DNA of 64,000 nt from Aeromicrobium ginsengisoli (GCF_004134905.2 NZ_SDPQ02000002.1:992001-1056000); one strand, 5' to 3'. Shown: positions 18,571 to 27,438, counted from the stretch's first letter. Notes: generated by a model from the sequence alone, not told the origin. Translations and numbers: made by a program.

Positions 18571-20729
18571 AGGCCCTGTGCCGAGTCGCACTCGAGCTGC
18601 CTGAGGTCGACGAGCTGCCCGGCATCCTCGACGCCTTCGGCCACCACGAGCAGGCCGGAGCCGTGGGCGGCGTTGACCAGCAGTGCCAGGAGGTCGCGGG
18701 CGCCCGGCTCTGCCGAGTTGATGAGCGTCGAGTGGATCTTGATGGCATCGGCGGGGAGATGCTGGATCTGGCCGATGGGTGTGCGTCCGGTGCCGAAGTC
18801 GTCGATGCTGACGAACACCCCGGCGTGGCGCAACGCACTCAGCGGCAGCATCGCGTTGGGGACGTCGACCAGAGCCATCTCGGTGACGCCGACCGTCAGC
18901 CGGTGCGGCGCGAGCCCGGATGCGCTCAGGGCCTCGTCGACATCCTGCAAGAGATCGGGGGCGGCGAGCATACGGCCTGAGATGCTGACCGAGACCGTGA
19001 CGTCGGCGAACCGGTCGGGGTCGGCCGCGGTCAGCTCTGAGAGCTCGGCGGTGGCTTCGCGGAGCGTCCAGCGATCGAGCTCGCAGATCAGGTCCGACGT
19101 GGCGGCGATGGGCAGGAACGCCTCGGGCCCGAGCAGCCCGCGCGCGGGATGGTCCCAGCGGAGCTGCGCCTCGTAGCCCTCGACGATCTCGGTGTGCACC
19201 GCCACGACGGGTTGGTAGTGCAGGGAGATCCGGCCGGCCTCGAGCGCCTCGCACAAGTCAGCCTCGATGGTGGCGCGCTCCTGCAGCTCGGACCGCAGGC
19301 GGTTGTCGAACACCTCGATGCGCCCGCGACCCGAGATCTTGGCCCGCCTGATGGCCACGTTGGCCTCGTGCAACAGCTGATCGGGCTCGGTGCCGCCGTC
19401 CATGCTGGTCGTGGCGCCGATGCTGGCCGTGATCGGGATCGAGTGGCCCGACACGTCGACCGGCTGGTTGATCGTCGGCAGCAGGTGGGCCGCCAGGATC
19501 ATCGCGTCATGATCCGACGCCACGGAGTCGAGCAGGATGACGAACTGGTCGCCACCGAGTCGCGCGACGACGTCGACGTCGCGGACGAGGCTGCGCAGGC
19601 GCTGGGCGACGGCACGCAGCACCAGGTCGCCGACGCCGTGACCGAAGCGGTCGTTGATCTCATCGAACTCGTCGATGTCCACGACGAGCAGCCCGACCGA
19701 GCTGCCGTCTCGACGGCCACGTCGCAGCGCGGCGCGGATCTGCTGGCGCATGTAGGGGCCGTTGGCCGTTCCGGTCAGCGAGTCGTGGGACGCCTCGTGG
19801 AACAGGTCGGAGCGCAGCTGATCACGCTGGCGTGCCGTCGCGCGGATCTCCTCGATGTTGTAGGCCATCCGGGCGACGACGAGCATCGACAGGACGCTCG
19901 CACCCAGCACGATCGTCCAGGTGTCGACGTGCAGGCCATGGGTGAGCTGCGCGATCAGCAGCACCGGAGCGACCAGCACGGCCGCCCCGAGCGCCACGAG
20001 CCGTCGGGCCGTGAACGGCGCGGTCCGGACCCCTGACGGCGTCGACAGCTGCGCCATCGTGGGGTGCAGTGCTGCCCCGCCCCAGAGCAGGTAGGAGCTC
20101 AACCACATGACGTCGAGCACCCGGGACTCCGACGCTCCGAGCTCCATCGCGAACACCGTGTCGGCGGTGATCAACGGGACCAGGGCGGCGACGAGGAGCC
20201 GGAACGCCGGCGACCGTGCTCCCGGGACGGACACCAGCCGTACGACCAGGGCCAGGAGCACGATGTCGCCGGCCGGGTAGGCCGCGGCGATCGCCCGGTC
20301 GACCCACGAGATCGTGGTGTCGTCCACGATCGGGTCGGCGACGAGCACCCACGACAGCAGGCCAAGGCCGAGCACGACGATCGCGCTGTCGATCAGGCCC
20401 GGTGTGTCGCGGGTCGGCCGCCGGCTGTGCACCAGCACCGCGAGCCCGACGATGAGCAGGGGATAGGCCGTCAGGTAGGCCAGGTCGGACGCCGACGGAG
20501 TGGTGCGGACGAGGTTGGGCAGGTCGAAGAACAGGTCACCGGCCACCCACGCCGACTGCCCGGCTGCCATGAGGTACCAGGGCAACACCTTGACCGGTCG
20601 GTTGATCCGCACGCCGATGAGGATCGCCACGACGCACGAGGCGCCGATCGCGTCGTACATCGCGGTGGTGGGCCCCAACAGGTAGAGCGCGGTCGCGATC
20701 GCGCCGGCCACCAGATAGATCCGGGTCAT
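18477..20729 (-). CDS. Membrane GGDEF-EAL protein with degenerate EAL domain
   Basis: 750 residues from an ATG with a strong GGAGGAG ribosome-binding site; the open frame continues upstream but without homology. Residues ~1-310 hold about eight to ten transmembrane helices, probably a sensory domain. The GGDEF domain (~335-500) has RLGGDQF near residue 392, with Gln replacing the usual Glu, and an RxxD inhibitory site (RDVD) five residues before. The EAL domain (~500-745) has EAQLRW instead of EALLRW near 520, SISGRML in place of NxSxRxL, and KIHSTLI in place of KIDxxF; DDFGTG, AEGVED and QG remain. Loss of the Asn and Asp metal ligands suggests it cannot hydrolyse c-di-GMP. It may be a cyclase, or a binding receptor. 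Confidence 0.9.
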   Translation of the reverse strand: MTRIYLVAGAIATALYLLGPTTAMYDAIGASCVVAILIGVRINRPVKVLPWYLMAAGQSAWVAGDLFFDLPNLVRTTPSASDLAYLTAYPLLIVGLAVLVHSRRPTRDTPGLIDSAIVVLGLGLLSWVLVADPIVDDTTISWVDRAIAAAYPAGDIVLLALVVRLVSVPGARSPAFRLLVAALVPLITADTVFAMELGASESRVLDVMWLSSYLLWGGAALHPTMAQLSTPSGVRTAPFTARRLVALGAAVLVAPVLLIAQLTHGLHVDTWTIVLGASVLSMLVVARMAYNIEEIRATARQRDQLRSDLFHEASHDSLTGTANGPYMRQQIRAALRRGRRDGSSVGLLVVDIDEFDEINDRFGHGVGDLVLRAVAQRLRSLVRDVDVVARLGGDQFVILLDSVASDHDAMILAAHLLPTINQPVDVSGHSIPITASIGATTSMDGGTEPDQLLHEANVAIRRAKISGRGRIEVFDNRLRSELQERATIEADLCEALEAGRISLHYQPVVAVHTEIVEGYEAQLRWDHPARGLLGPEAFLPIAATSDLICELDRWTLREATAELSELTAADPDRFADVTVSVSISGRMLAAPDLLQDVDEALSASGLAPHRLTVGVTEMALVDVPNAMLPLSALRHAGVFVSIDDFGTGRTPIGQIQHLPADAIKIHSTLINSAEPGARDLLALLVNAAHGSGLLVVAEGVEDAGQLVDLRQLECDSAQGLYSASADPTDEPVIVHPSARGVPRLRIVPDQ

Positions 20730-20954
20730 GGCCCTCCTCCCGCTGTCGGTCGTGCCATGGCGCTGCCATGGGTGTCGCCTCCATCTTGGCTCACATCGGG
20801 ATCGTTGGTGCGACCTCCTGCACATCGGACGCCGATCGGGTGTGTGTTCGCGCCTGACGGGACCCGGCCCGGCTGACAGGTCACGCGTGCGCCGGTACGT
20901 TTCTCGCAATGCGGTCGCTCGACGAGTGGCCCCGAGCGGTGGGGGTGTGCCTGC

Positions 20955-22505
20955 ATGGCCGATGCTCCGATCGGCAGAGCCCGCCGGCTCCCACCCGAGC
21001 TCGCGATGCTGCGCATCAGCAATGCGCGTCACCGGCTGCCTGCCGTGTTCGGCACCGGCCTGCTCATCGTCCTGGCGCTCGGCGTCATGATCGGCGGTGG
21101 CATCTTCTCGCTCGCCGGCCAGCAGGCGGCGACCATGGCCGGACCCGCCGTCATCGTGTCGTTCCTGATCGCGGCCGTCGTGTGTCTGCTGGCTGCCCTC
21201 TCGTACGCCGAGCTGTCGTCGATCCTGCCGACGGCCGGAAGCGTCTACACGTTCGCCTACGTCGCCTTCGGTGAGCTGTGGGCCTGGGTCGTCGGCTGGG
21301 CACTGGTGCTCGAGCTCGTCGTGGCGGCGGCCGTCGTCTCGCGGGTCTGGGCCGCCTACTTCGACTCGACGCTGCAGGGCTTCGACGTCACGGTCCCGAG
21401 CTTCGTTGCGGAGCACTCGTCGGTCGACAAGGGCACAGGGTGGATCGCCGCGATCGTCGTGATCGTTCTGGCCTTGTTGGTCATGGTCGGCTCCAAGCTC
21501 TCCGGCCGGGTCCTGGCCACGATCGTGGCGGCCAAGCTCACGGCCGTCATCGTGGTGATCGTGGTCGGCGCCCGCCACGTCGACTCGGCCAACTACACCC
21601 CGTTCGTGCCGGCGGTGAAGGCCGGCGCAGACGATCGCGGCACCGTGCTGCAGAGCCTGTTGGGTGGATCAGGCGACGCGTTCGGCGTGACCGGAATCTT
21701 CACGGCGGCGGGCATCATCGTCTTCGCGTTCATCGGCTTCGACCTCATCGCCACGGCGGCCGAGGACGCCCGCAACCCGCGGCGATCCGTGCCCCGGGCC
21801 ATGCTGGCGTCGATCGGCATCGTGACGGCGCTCTACGTGGCGATGGCTGCGGTGCTGGTCGGCGTACGTCCCTACGGCGAGCTCGACACCGGTGCGCCGG
21901 TGTCCGACGCGCTGCGTTCGGTCGGGTCCGGATGGAGCGCCAACGTCATCAACATCGGCGCCATGTTCGGGCTCACCACGGTCGTCCTGGTCGTGCTCAT
22001 CGCGCAGAGCCGGGTCCTGTTCGCGATGGGGCGCGACGGGTTGCTCCCGCGCGGCCTGGCGCGCGTCGGCGTGGGATCGTCGCCCTCCCGCGCTGCGGCC
22101 GTCGCCGGCATCGCGGCCGCTGTGCTCGCGCTCGCCCCGGAGGCGGCCAAGCTGGCTGACCTCCTGGTGCTCGGCACGATGTTCGCGTTCGCCTTCTGCG
22201 CCGTCGGCGTCATCAGGCTGCGCCGCTCGCAGCCGGATCTCGAGCGCGGCTTCCGCGTGCCGTTCGTGCCGCTGGTCCCGATCGTGTCGTTGCTCGCCAC
22301 GATCTGGCTGTCGCTCAACCTCACGTGGTCCACGTGGGGCTACTTCGCCGTCTGGATGGTCTTCGGCCTGTTGGTCTACCTGATGTACGGCATCCGGCAC
22401 AGCGCGCTGGGCAATCGTGAAGAGCCGCCGCCGGCTCCGCCGGAGCCCGCCCCGGCTCGTCCTGGCGGCCGCCCACCAGGGGCGCACCGAGCGGGCTATC
22501 GCTAG
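20955..22505 (+). CDS. APC-family amino acid permease
   Basis: 516 residues with about 12 transmembrane helices. The APC signature in helix 1 is clear: LGVMIGGGIFSLAGQQAATMAGPAV, here split as GVMIGGGIFSLAG and the following segment. Helix 6 has TAAGIIVFAFIGFDLIATAAED and AEDARNPRRSVPRAML, typical of cationic or general amino-acid transporters. The C-terminal tail is proline-rich (PPPAPPEPAPARPGGRPP) and cytoplasmic. Transport is proton-coupled uptake or exchange; the substrate is not decidable. Its stop shares the CTAG palindrome at 22502-22505 with the stop of the convergent methyltransferase gene. Confidence 0.9.
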   Translation: MADAPIGRARRLPPELAMLRISNARHRLPAVFGTGLLIVLALGVMIGGGIFSLAGQQAATMAGPAVIVSFLIAAVVCLLAALSYAELSSILPTAGSVYTFAYVAFGELWAWVVGWALVLELVVAAAVVSRVWAAYFDSTLQGFDVTVPSFVAEHSSVDKGTGWIAAIVVIVLALLVMVGSKLSGRVLATIVAAKLTAVIVVIVVGARHVDSANYTPFVPAVKAGADDRGTVLQSLLGGSGDAFGVTGIFTAAGIIVFAFIGFDLIATAAEDARNPRRSVPRAMLASIGIVTALYVAMAAVLVGVRPYGELDTGAPVSDALRSVGSGWSANVINIGAMFGLTTVVLVVLIAQSRVLFAMGRDGLLPRGLARVGVGSSPSRAAAVAGIAAAVLALAPEAAKLADLLVLGTMFAFAFCAVGVIRLRRSQPDLERGFRVPFVPLVPIVSLLATIWLSLNLTWSTWGYFAVWMVFGLLVYLMYGIRHSALGNREEPPPAPPEPAPARPGGRPPGAHRAGYR

Positions 22506-23065
22506 CGTCGCGTCGCGATGATCAGGGAGGCGTCGACATCGATCAGCATCTCGACGGCGGCGAAGCGCTCGTCGGTGAGCCACTGCTCACGCACCGTGTC
22601 GACGCGGCCCTCGACGATCGGCGGCCAGAACGCGGACGGCACGAAGTCGTCAAGGACGGCGATGCCCCCGGGCTCCAGCAGGTCGGCGATGACGTCGATG
22701 TCCTGCATGACCTCGCGGACGTCGACGAAGAGCAGGGAGAACGGGGCGTACTGCTCGAGGCTCGACCAGTCGCCGGCGATGACGTCGACGTTGTCGATGT
22801 CGGCGAAGATCTTCTGCACGTCACCGGCGAGAGCGGGATCGAGCTCGGCGCTGACGACCCGCGCATCCTTGGGCGCGCCACTGGAGAGCCAGGCGGACCC
22901 GACGCCGCAGCCCGTGCCGAGCTCAGCGAGGGTGCCCGTGCGGGACGCGGCCAGCGACGCCAGCAGGCGGCCGGTCTCGTTGCGGATCGACGTGATGAAC
23001 CCGCGCTGGCGGGACAGGTCGAGAGTGCTCGAGACGAGCGCGGGGACTTCAGCGGGGGCACTCAC
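22502..23065 (-). CDS. O-methyltransferase-like class I SAM-dependent methyltransferase
   Basis: 187 residues, GTG start. The SAM-binding motif I is LAELGTGCGVGSAWL, followed by VVSAELDPALA (motif II acidic residue binding the ribose) and IAGDW. LLFVDVREVMQDIDVIADLLEPGGIAVLDDF covers motifs III-IV. This resembles predicted O-methyltransferases of the COG4122 group, although shorter. The substrate is unknown. A CAGACT box lies six bases before the GTG, consistent with a leaderless mRNA. It is divergent from the leuB leader region and convergent with the permease. Confidence 0.82.
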   Translation of the reverse strand: MSAPAEVPALVSSTLDLSRQRGFITSIRNETGRLLASLAASRTGTLAELGTGCGVGSAWLSSGAPKDARVVSAELDPALAGDVQKIFADIDNVDVIAGDWSSLEQYAPFSLLFVDVREVMQDIDVIADLLEPGGIAVLDDFVPSAFWPPIVEGRVDTVREQWLTDERFAAVEMLIDVDASLIIATRR

Positions 23066-23179
23066 GTGGCCAGTCTGTCACGATCCGATGACACAGCACG
23101 CCGGTCTCGTCTCGGGCCCTGAGACACGCCCCACGTTTGCCGGACAGGACGACCTGCGCGTGTCTACACTGGCTCCACC

Positions 23180-23227
23180 ATGCGGAAGCAGCTCGTAGTA
23201 ATCGCTTGCCGCGGCAGGGCCTCTTAG
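23180..23227 (+). CDS. leuB leader peptide, MRKQLVVIACRGRAS
   Basis: A 15-codon ORF with four consecutive branched-chain codons (Leu-Val-Val-Ile, 23192-23203). TACACT at 23165-23170 would be its -10 box. It lies about 330 bp upstream of leuB. The codons for ACRGR are themselves the left arm of a long hairpin (23209-23245), so a ribosome stalled at LVVI would sit on that arm. No other ORF between the promoter and leuB has such composition apart from the 31-codon gene described separately. Confidence 0.7.
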   Translation: MRKQLVVIACRGRAS

Positions 23228-23279
23228 GGCTACACCCTGCCGCGGAGTTTCGGCGTTGGCCCGCCGTTCCGCCGCAGGG
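23209..23279 (+). promoter_or_regulatory. leuB attenuator: three-segment competing hairpins
   Basis: Segment 1 is CCGCGGCAGGG (23209-23219), segment 2 CCCTGCCGCGG (23235-23245), segment 3 CCGCCGCAGGG (23269-23279). Segment 2 is a perfect 11-bp complement of segment 1 and pairs with segment 3 with a single mismatch. This direct repeat around a shared complement is the classical layout of mutually exclusive attenuator stems. A small CGGCG-TTGGCC-CGCCG-TT hairpin (23251-23268) between segments 2 and 3 could be the terminator, though it has no real U-tract. Confidence 0.65.
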
Positions 23280-23402
23280 GTGCTTGATCACGATCTGATC
23301 GCACGCTTTCGTACTCTCCTCGGATGATCTCCGGACACGTGTCTGGTGGGACGGCGGAACTCCGCCAGACCCGCACCACGTCCGACACCGAAGGAGATCG
23401 CC

Positions 23403-23498
23403 ATGGAACCCCGACTGATGGAGTGGGGCCCCGCGCACCTGCGCGACGAGGCCCCGACCACCGAGCTCGAGTCGTCCGAACGCCCCGACGACAACTGA
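23403..23498 (+). CDS. Small acidic protein of 31 aa upstream of leuB, unknown
   Basis: ATG at 23403 with an excellent ribosome-binding site (GAAGGAG, seven bases upstream), TGA at 23496-23498. The peptide begins MEPRLMEWGPAHLRDEAPTT and ends in an acidic, serine-rich tail with RPDDN. It contains no branched-chain run beyond two Leu, so it is not an attenuation leader in the usual sense. It ends 57 bp before leuB, between the attenuator and the leuB promoter. No family was recognised. It may be a real microprotein, or serve to couple ribosomes into leuB. Confidence 0.5.
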   Translation: MEPRLMEWGPAHLRDEAPTTELESSERPDDN

Positions 23499-23518
23499 CC
23501 ACATACCAAGACGCGGGT

Positions 23519-23548
23519 TTCATATCCTGAGACCTGCCTGCCTAGAAT
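23519..23548 (+). promoter_or_regulatory. Second promoter directly before leuB
   Basis: TTCATA (23519-23524), an 18-bp spacer and TAGAAT (23543-23548), ending seven bases before the ATG at 23556. This would produce a leaderless leuB mRNA that bypasses the upstream attenuator. Confidence 0.5.
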
Positions 23549-23555
23549 GACGCTC

Positions 23556-24614
23556 ATGACTCGCTCGTTTTCCCTCGCAGTGGTGCCCGGAGACGGCATC
23601 GGACCCGAAGTGACCGCTCAGGCGCTCCAGGTCCTCAACCTCGTCGCCGCCGACCACGACGCCGCCTTCAGCAGCACCGAGTACGACCTCGGTGCGAAGC
23701 GTTGGCACGCCACAGGGGAGACCCTGCCCGACTCGGTGCTCGAGGAGATCCGCGGCCACGACGCGATCCTGCTCGGTGCCGTCGGCGACCCGAGCGTCCC
23801 GTCGGGCGTCCTCGAGCGCGGCCTGCTGCTCAAGCTGCGGTTCGCCCTCGACCACTACGTCAACCTGCGCCCGTCCAAGCTCTTCCCGGGCGTCCCCACA
23901 CCTCTGGCCAACCCCGGTGCGATCGACTTCGTCGTCGTGCGCGAGGGCACCGAGGGTCCGTACGTCGGCAACGGTGGCGCGATCCGCGTCGGCACACCCC
24001 ATGAGCTCGCGACCGAGGTCAGCATCAACACGGCGTACGGCGTCGAGCGCGTCGTGCGTGACGCGTTCGCACGTGCTCAGGCGCGCCCGCGCAAGAAGCT
24101 GACGCTCGTCCACAAGAACAACGTCCTGGTCCACGCCGGCCACCTCTGGACCCGCACGGTCGACGCGGTCGCGACCGAGTTCCCCGATGTCGCGGTCGAC
24201 TACCTCCACGTCGACGCCGCCACGATCTTCCTCGTGACCGACCCCGCACGGTTCGACGTCATCGTCACCGACAACCTCTTCGGCGACATCCTCACGGACC
24301 TCGCCGCAGCGATCACGGGTGGCATCGGCCTGGCGGCCAGCGGCAACGTCAACCCCGACCGCACGGCACCCAGCATGTTCGAGCCGGTCCACGGCTCGGC
24401 CCCCGACATCGCCGGCCAGCACAAAGCCGATCCGACCGCTGCGATCCTGTCCGGCGCCCTGTTGCTCGAGCACCTCGGCCTGCCGGAGGCGGCTGCCCGC
24501 ATCAGCTCCGCGGTCGAGGCCGACATCGCCGAACGAGGCGCGGCACCGCGCAGCACCGAGGAGGTGGGAGGGGCCATAGCATCACGTGTGGCCGAAGGCG
24601 TAGCGGTCGGTTAA
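23556..24614 (+). CDS. leuB: 3-isopropylmalate dehydrogenase
   Basis: 352 residues from ATG 23556; the in-frame ATG at 23547 overlaps the -10 box and is rejected. It oxidatively decarboxylates 3-isopropylmalate to 2-oxoisocaproate in leucine synthesis with NAD+. Diagnostic features: [15 protein letters not shown] at the start, the substrate loop [30 protein letters not shown], then [20 protein letters not shown] carrying the metal-binding aspartates, and [13 protein letters not shown] near the C-terminus. It is followed 43 bp later by ilvE. Expression is probably set both by the leader attenuator and by the near promoter. Confidence 0.97.
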   Translation: MTRSFSLAVVPGDGIGPEVTAQALQVLNLVAADHDAAFSSTEYDLGAKRWHATGETLPDSVLEEIRGHDAILLGAVGDPSVPSGVLERGLLLKLRFALDHYVNLRPSKLFPGVPTPLANPGAIDFVVVREGTEGPYVGNGGAIRVGTPHELATEVSINTAYGVERVVRDAFARAQARPRKKLTLVHKNNVLVHAGHLWTRTVDAVATEFPDVAVDYLHVDAATIFLVTDPARFDVIVTDNLFGDILTDLAAAITGGIGLAASGNVNPDRTAPSMFEPVHGSAPDIAGQHKADPTAAILSGALLLEHLGLPEAAARISSAVEADIAERGAAPRSTEEVGGAIASRVAEGVAVG

Positions 24615-24657
24615 TGACCGCTTACCTTTGACCCAAAATAGGACTACCGTGATTACT

Positions 24658-25758
24658 ATGACTTCCAACCATTTCGCGAGCAGGTTCGAGCCCAACCCCA
24701 ACGCGAAGACCGACGGACAGCGCGAGGCCATCCTCGACAACCCCGGTTTCGGCAACCACTTCACCGACCACATGTTCCTGGCCGAGTGGACGCCCGGCAC
24801 CGGCTGGGCCGATGCCCGCGTCGTGCCCTACGGCCCGCTCATGCTCGATCCGGCGACTGCCGTCCTGCACTACGCGCAGGAGATCTTCGAGGGACTCAAG
24901 GCGTACGTCCACGAGGACGGCTCGATCTGGTCGTTCCGGCCCGAGGCCAACGCCGAGCGCATGCAGCGCTCGGCCCACCGCCTCGCGCTGCCGGAGCTGC
25001 CGACCGACTGGTTCCTCGGCTCGATCCGCGATCTCGTCACCGCCGATCGCGCGTGGGCACCCTCCGGTGGCGAGAAGAGCCTCTACCTGCGCCCGTTCAT
25101 GTACGCCTCCGAGGTGTTCCTCGGGGTGCGCCCCAGCCAGCACGTCACCTACGCCGTCATCGCCTCGCCGGCCGGAGCCTACTTCCCGGGTGGTGTCGAG
25201 GCGGTGTCGATCTGGCTCTCGTCCGAGTACTCGCGCGCCGGCACCGGCGGCACCGGAGCGGCCAAGTGCGGCGGCAACTACGCCGCGAGCCTGCTCCCGC
25301 AGCAGGAGGCGGCGCAGCACGGTTGCGCGCAGGTGGCATTCCTCGACTCCACCGAGCACAAGTGGGTCGAGGAGCTCGGTGGCATGAACCTGTTCTTCGT
25401 CCACTCCGACGGCTCGATCGTGACTCCCGAGCTGTCCGGCTCGATCCTCGAGGGCGTCACGCGGGACTCGATCCTGCAGATCGCACGTGACCTCGGCTAC
25501 GACGTGATCGAACGTCGCGTGAGCATCGACGAGTGGCGTGACGGCACGGCGGACGGCTCGATCACCGAGGTCTTCGCGTGCGGCACCGCTGCCGTCGTGA
25601 CGCCGATCAGCTCGCTCAAATGGGACGGCGGCGAGGCCGTCAGCGGCGACGGCGAGGCCGGCAAGATCACCACGGACATCCGTTCGGCGCTGGTCGACAT
25701 CCAGTACGGCCGCGCGGCCGATCGCCACGGCTGGCTCCACCAGATCGTCCCTGCCTGA
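24658..25758 (+). CDS. ilvE: Branched-chain amino acid aminotransferase
   Basis: 366 residues, class IV PLP aminotransferase of the longer actinobacterial type. It performs the last transamination giving Leu, Ile and Val. Visible features: AQEIFEGLKAYVHEDGSIWSFRPEANAERM (here in part), LYLRPFMYASEVFLGVRP, the KCGGNYAASLLPQQEA segment, and KWVEELGGMNLFFV followed by SGSILEGVTRDSIL. The ATG at 24658 is favoured over an upstream ATG because TTACCT, 17 bp, TACCGT and seven bases lead directly to it, a leaderless promoter pattern. It could also be read through from leuB. A hairpin terminator follows immediately. Confidence 0.97.
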   Translation: MTSNHFASRFEPNPNAKTDGQREAILDNPGFGNHFTDHMFLAEWTPGTGWADARVVPYGPLMLDPATAVLHYAQEIFEGLKAYVHEDGSIWSFRPEANAERMQRSAHRLALPELPTDWFLGSIRDLVTADRAWAPSGGEKSLYLRPFMYASEVFLGVRPSQHVTYAVIASPAGAYFPGGVEAVSIWLSSEYSRAGTGGTGAAKCGGNYAASLLPQQEAAQHGCAQVAFLDSTEHKWVEELGGMNLFFVHSDGSIVTPELSGSILEGVTRDSILQIARDLGYDVIERRVSIDEWRDGTADGSITEVFACGTAAVVTPISSLKWDGGEAVSGDGEAGKITTDIRSALVDIQYGRAADRHGWLHQIVPA

Positions 25759-25759
25759 G

Positions 25760-25780
25760 CGAGGCGCTTGCGCCTCGTTT
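25760..25780 (+). terminator. Terminator after ilvE
   Basis: CGAGGCG / CGCCTCG 7-bp stem with CTTG loop starting two bases after the ilvE stop, followed by TTTCG. Confidence 0.7.
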
Positions 25781-25923
25781 CGCAACCATGGGCCGAGCGA
25801 AGCTGGGGTCCCCCCACGAGTTCTAGGAGTAGGGGGAGGCACGTGCCCGGGCGAAGCCCGGCAGCGGCGGAGCCGTTGGAGCAGGGAGCGAAGCGAGCTG
25901 CGCACTGTACTGACGAGTACAGT
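25781..25923. repeat. Structured intergenic region upstream of aspA
   Basis: Non-coding stretch with a series of short hairpins: CCGGGC-GAA-GCCCGG (25847-25861), CAGCGGC-GGA-GCCGTTG (25862-25878), and a palindrome ACTGTACT-GACG-AGTACAGT (25904-25923). The last is a good operator candidate for aspA, whose TATGGT -10 box lies at 25957-25962. No ORF with coding character was found in it. Confidence 0.5.
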
Positions 25924-26006
25924 CATCCCCTCCCGCACGTGAGCGCCGGATTGCTCTATGGTCGCCATGTGGGGCTCAACGACGCGCCCCGTACTGGAGG
26001 CTGCAC

Positions 26007-27437
26007 ATGACCATTGCCACGCGTTCCGAACACGATCTGATCGGCGACCGTGACGTCCCCCTCGAGGCCTATTGGGGAGTGCACACACTCCGCGCCCTCG
26101 AGAACTTCCCCATCACCGGCATCCCGATCGGCACGAGCCCGTTCCTCGTCGAGGCGCTGGCGGCGGTCAAGGAGGCGGCCGCGGCCGCCAACCACGACCT
26201 GGGGCTGCTCGACGACGAGCGCTACAACGCGATCCGCCAAGCCTGTGAGGAGATCCGCAGCGGTGAGCTGCGCGACGAGTTCATCGTCGACGTCATCCAG
26301 GGTGGGGCCGGCACCTCGACCAACATGAACGCCAACGAGGTCATCGCCAACCGCGCGCTCGAGCTGATGGGGCACAAGAAGGGCGACTACCACGTCATCC
26401 ACCCCAACGAGCACGTCAACCTGAGCCAGTCGACCAACGACGTCTACCCGACCGCGGTCAAGATCGCGATCATCCTGGCGACGCACGCGTTGCTCGACGC
26501 CATGGCGGTGCTGGAGGCCTCGTTCGCAGCCAAGGCCGACGAGTTCCACGACGTGCTCAAGATGGGCCGCACGCAGCTGCAGGACGCCGTGCCGATGACG
26601 CTGGGTCAGGAGTTCCGGACCTACTCGCTGATGATCTCCGAGGACCGCAGCCGGCTCTCGGAGGCCGTGCTGCTGCTGCACGAGATCAACCTCGGCGCGA
26701 CGGCGATCGGCACCCAGCTCAATGCTCCGGCCGGCTACGTCCCGTCGGCCTGCGAGCACCTCTCGCGGATCACCGGCCTGCCGCTCGAGAGCGCGGTCGA
26801 CCTGATCGAGGCGACGCAGGACTGCGGTGCGTTCGTGCAGCTGTCGGGCACGCTCAAGCGGGTCGCGGTCAAGCTCTCCAAGATCTGCAACGACCTGCGC
26901 CTGTTGTCGTCGGGCCCGCGTGCGGGCTTCAACGAGATCAACCTGCCGGCCGTGCAGGCCGGGTCGAGCATCATGCCCGGCAAGGTCAACCCGGTCATCC
27001 CCGAGGTCGTCAACCAGGTCGCGTTCCAGGTCATCGGTCACGACGTGACGGTCACCATGGCCGCGGAGGGCGGTCAGCTGCAGCTCAATGCGTTCGAGCC
27101 GGTCATCTGCTACTCGCTGTCGGCCGGCATCTCCCGGCTGCGCGAGGCGATCCTGGTGCTGGCGTCACGCTGTGTCGACGGCATCACGGCCAACGTCGAG
27201 CTGCTGCGCAGCGAGGTCGAGAACTCGATCGGGCTGGTCACGGCACTCAACCCCTACATCGGCTACTCCGCGGCGACCGACGTCGCCCAGGAGGCGCTGG
27301 CGACCGGTCGCGGTGTGGCCGAGATCGTCCTCGAACGGGGTCTCCTGCCGCCGGAGAAGCTCGAGGCGATCCTGCGCCCCGAGACGCTCGCCCACCTGGC
27401 TCCCAAGAGGTCCAAGCTCGAGGAGCCGGCCGGCTGA
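26007..27437 (+). CDS. aspA: Aspartate ammonia-lyase
   Basis: 476 residues, GGAGG seven bases before the ATG. It belongs to the fumarase/aspartase superfamily: EHDLIGDRDVPLEAYWGVHTLRA at the start is aspartase-like (cut here to its core RDVPLEAYWGVHT). The three conserved regions are present: GTSTNMNANEVIANRA, the HPNEHVNLSQSTNDVYPTA histidine-serine region, and the signature loop GSSIMPGKVNP carrying the catalytic serine. It converts L-aspartate to fumarate and ammonia. Fumarase C cannot be fully excluded, but the N-terminus and the C-terminal GLLPPEKLEAIL favour AspA. It is monocistronic; the convergent unknown gene ends one base after its stop. Confidence 0.93.
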   Translation: MTIATRSEHDLIGDRDVPLEAYWGVHTLRALENFPITGIPIGTSPFLVEALAAVKEAAAAANHDLGLLDDERYNAIRQACEEIRSGELRDEFIVDVIQGGAGTSTNMNANEVIANRALELMGHKKGDYHVIHPNEHVNLSQSTNDVYPTAVKIAIILATHALLDAMAVLEASFAAKADEFHDVLKMGRTQLQDAVPMTLGQEFRTYSLMISEDRSRLSEAVLLLHEINLGATAIGTQLNAPAGYVPSACEHLSRITGLPLESAVDLIEATQDCGAFVQLSGTLKRVAVKLSKICNDLRLLSSGPRAGFNEINLPAVQAGSSIMPGKVNPVIPEVVNQVAFQVIGHDVTVTMAAEGGQLQLNAFEPVICYSLSAGISRLREAILVLASRCVDGITANVELLRSEVENSIGLVTALNPYIGYSAATDVAQEALATGRGVAEIVLERGLLPPEKLEAILRPETLAHLAPKRSKLEEPAG

Positions 27438-27438
27438 G

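Noticed and set aside
20730..21578. N-terminal extension of the GGDEF-EAL protein by about 280 residues.
   Set aside because: The extension is His/Asp/Arg-rich antisense to the permease gene; the ATG at 20729 has a strong ribosome-binding site and begins a membrane helix.
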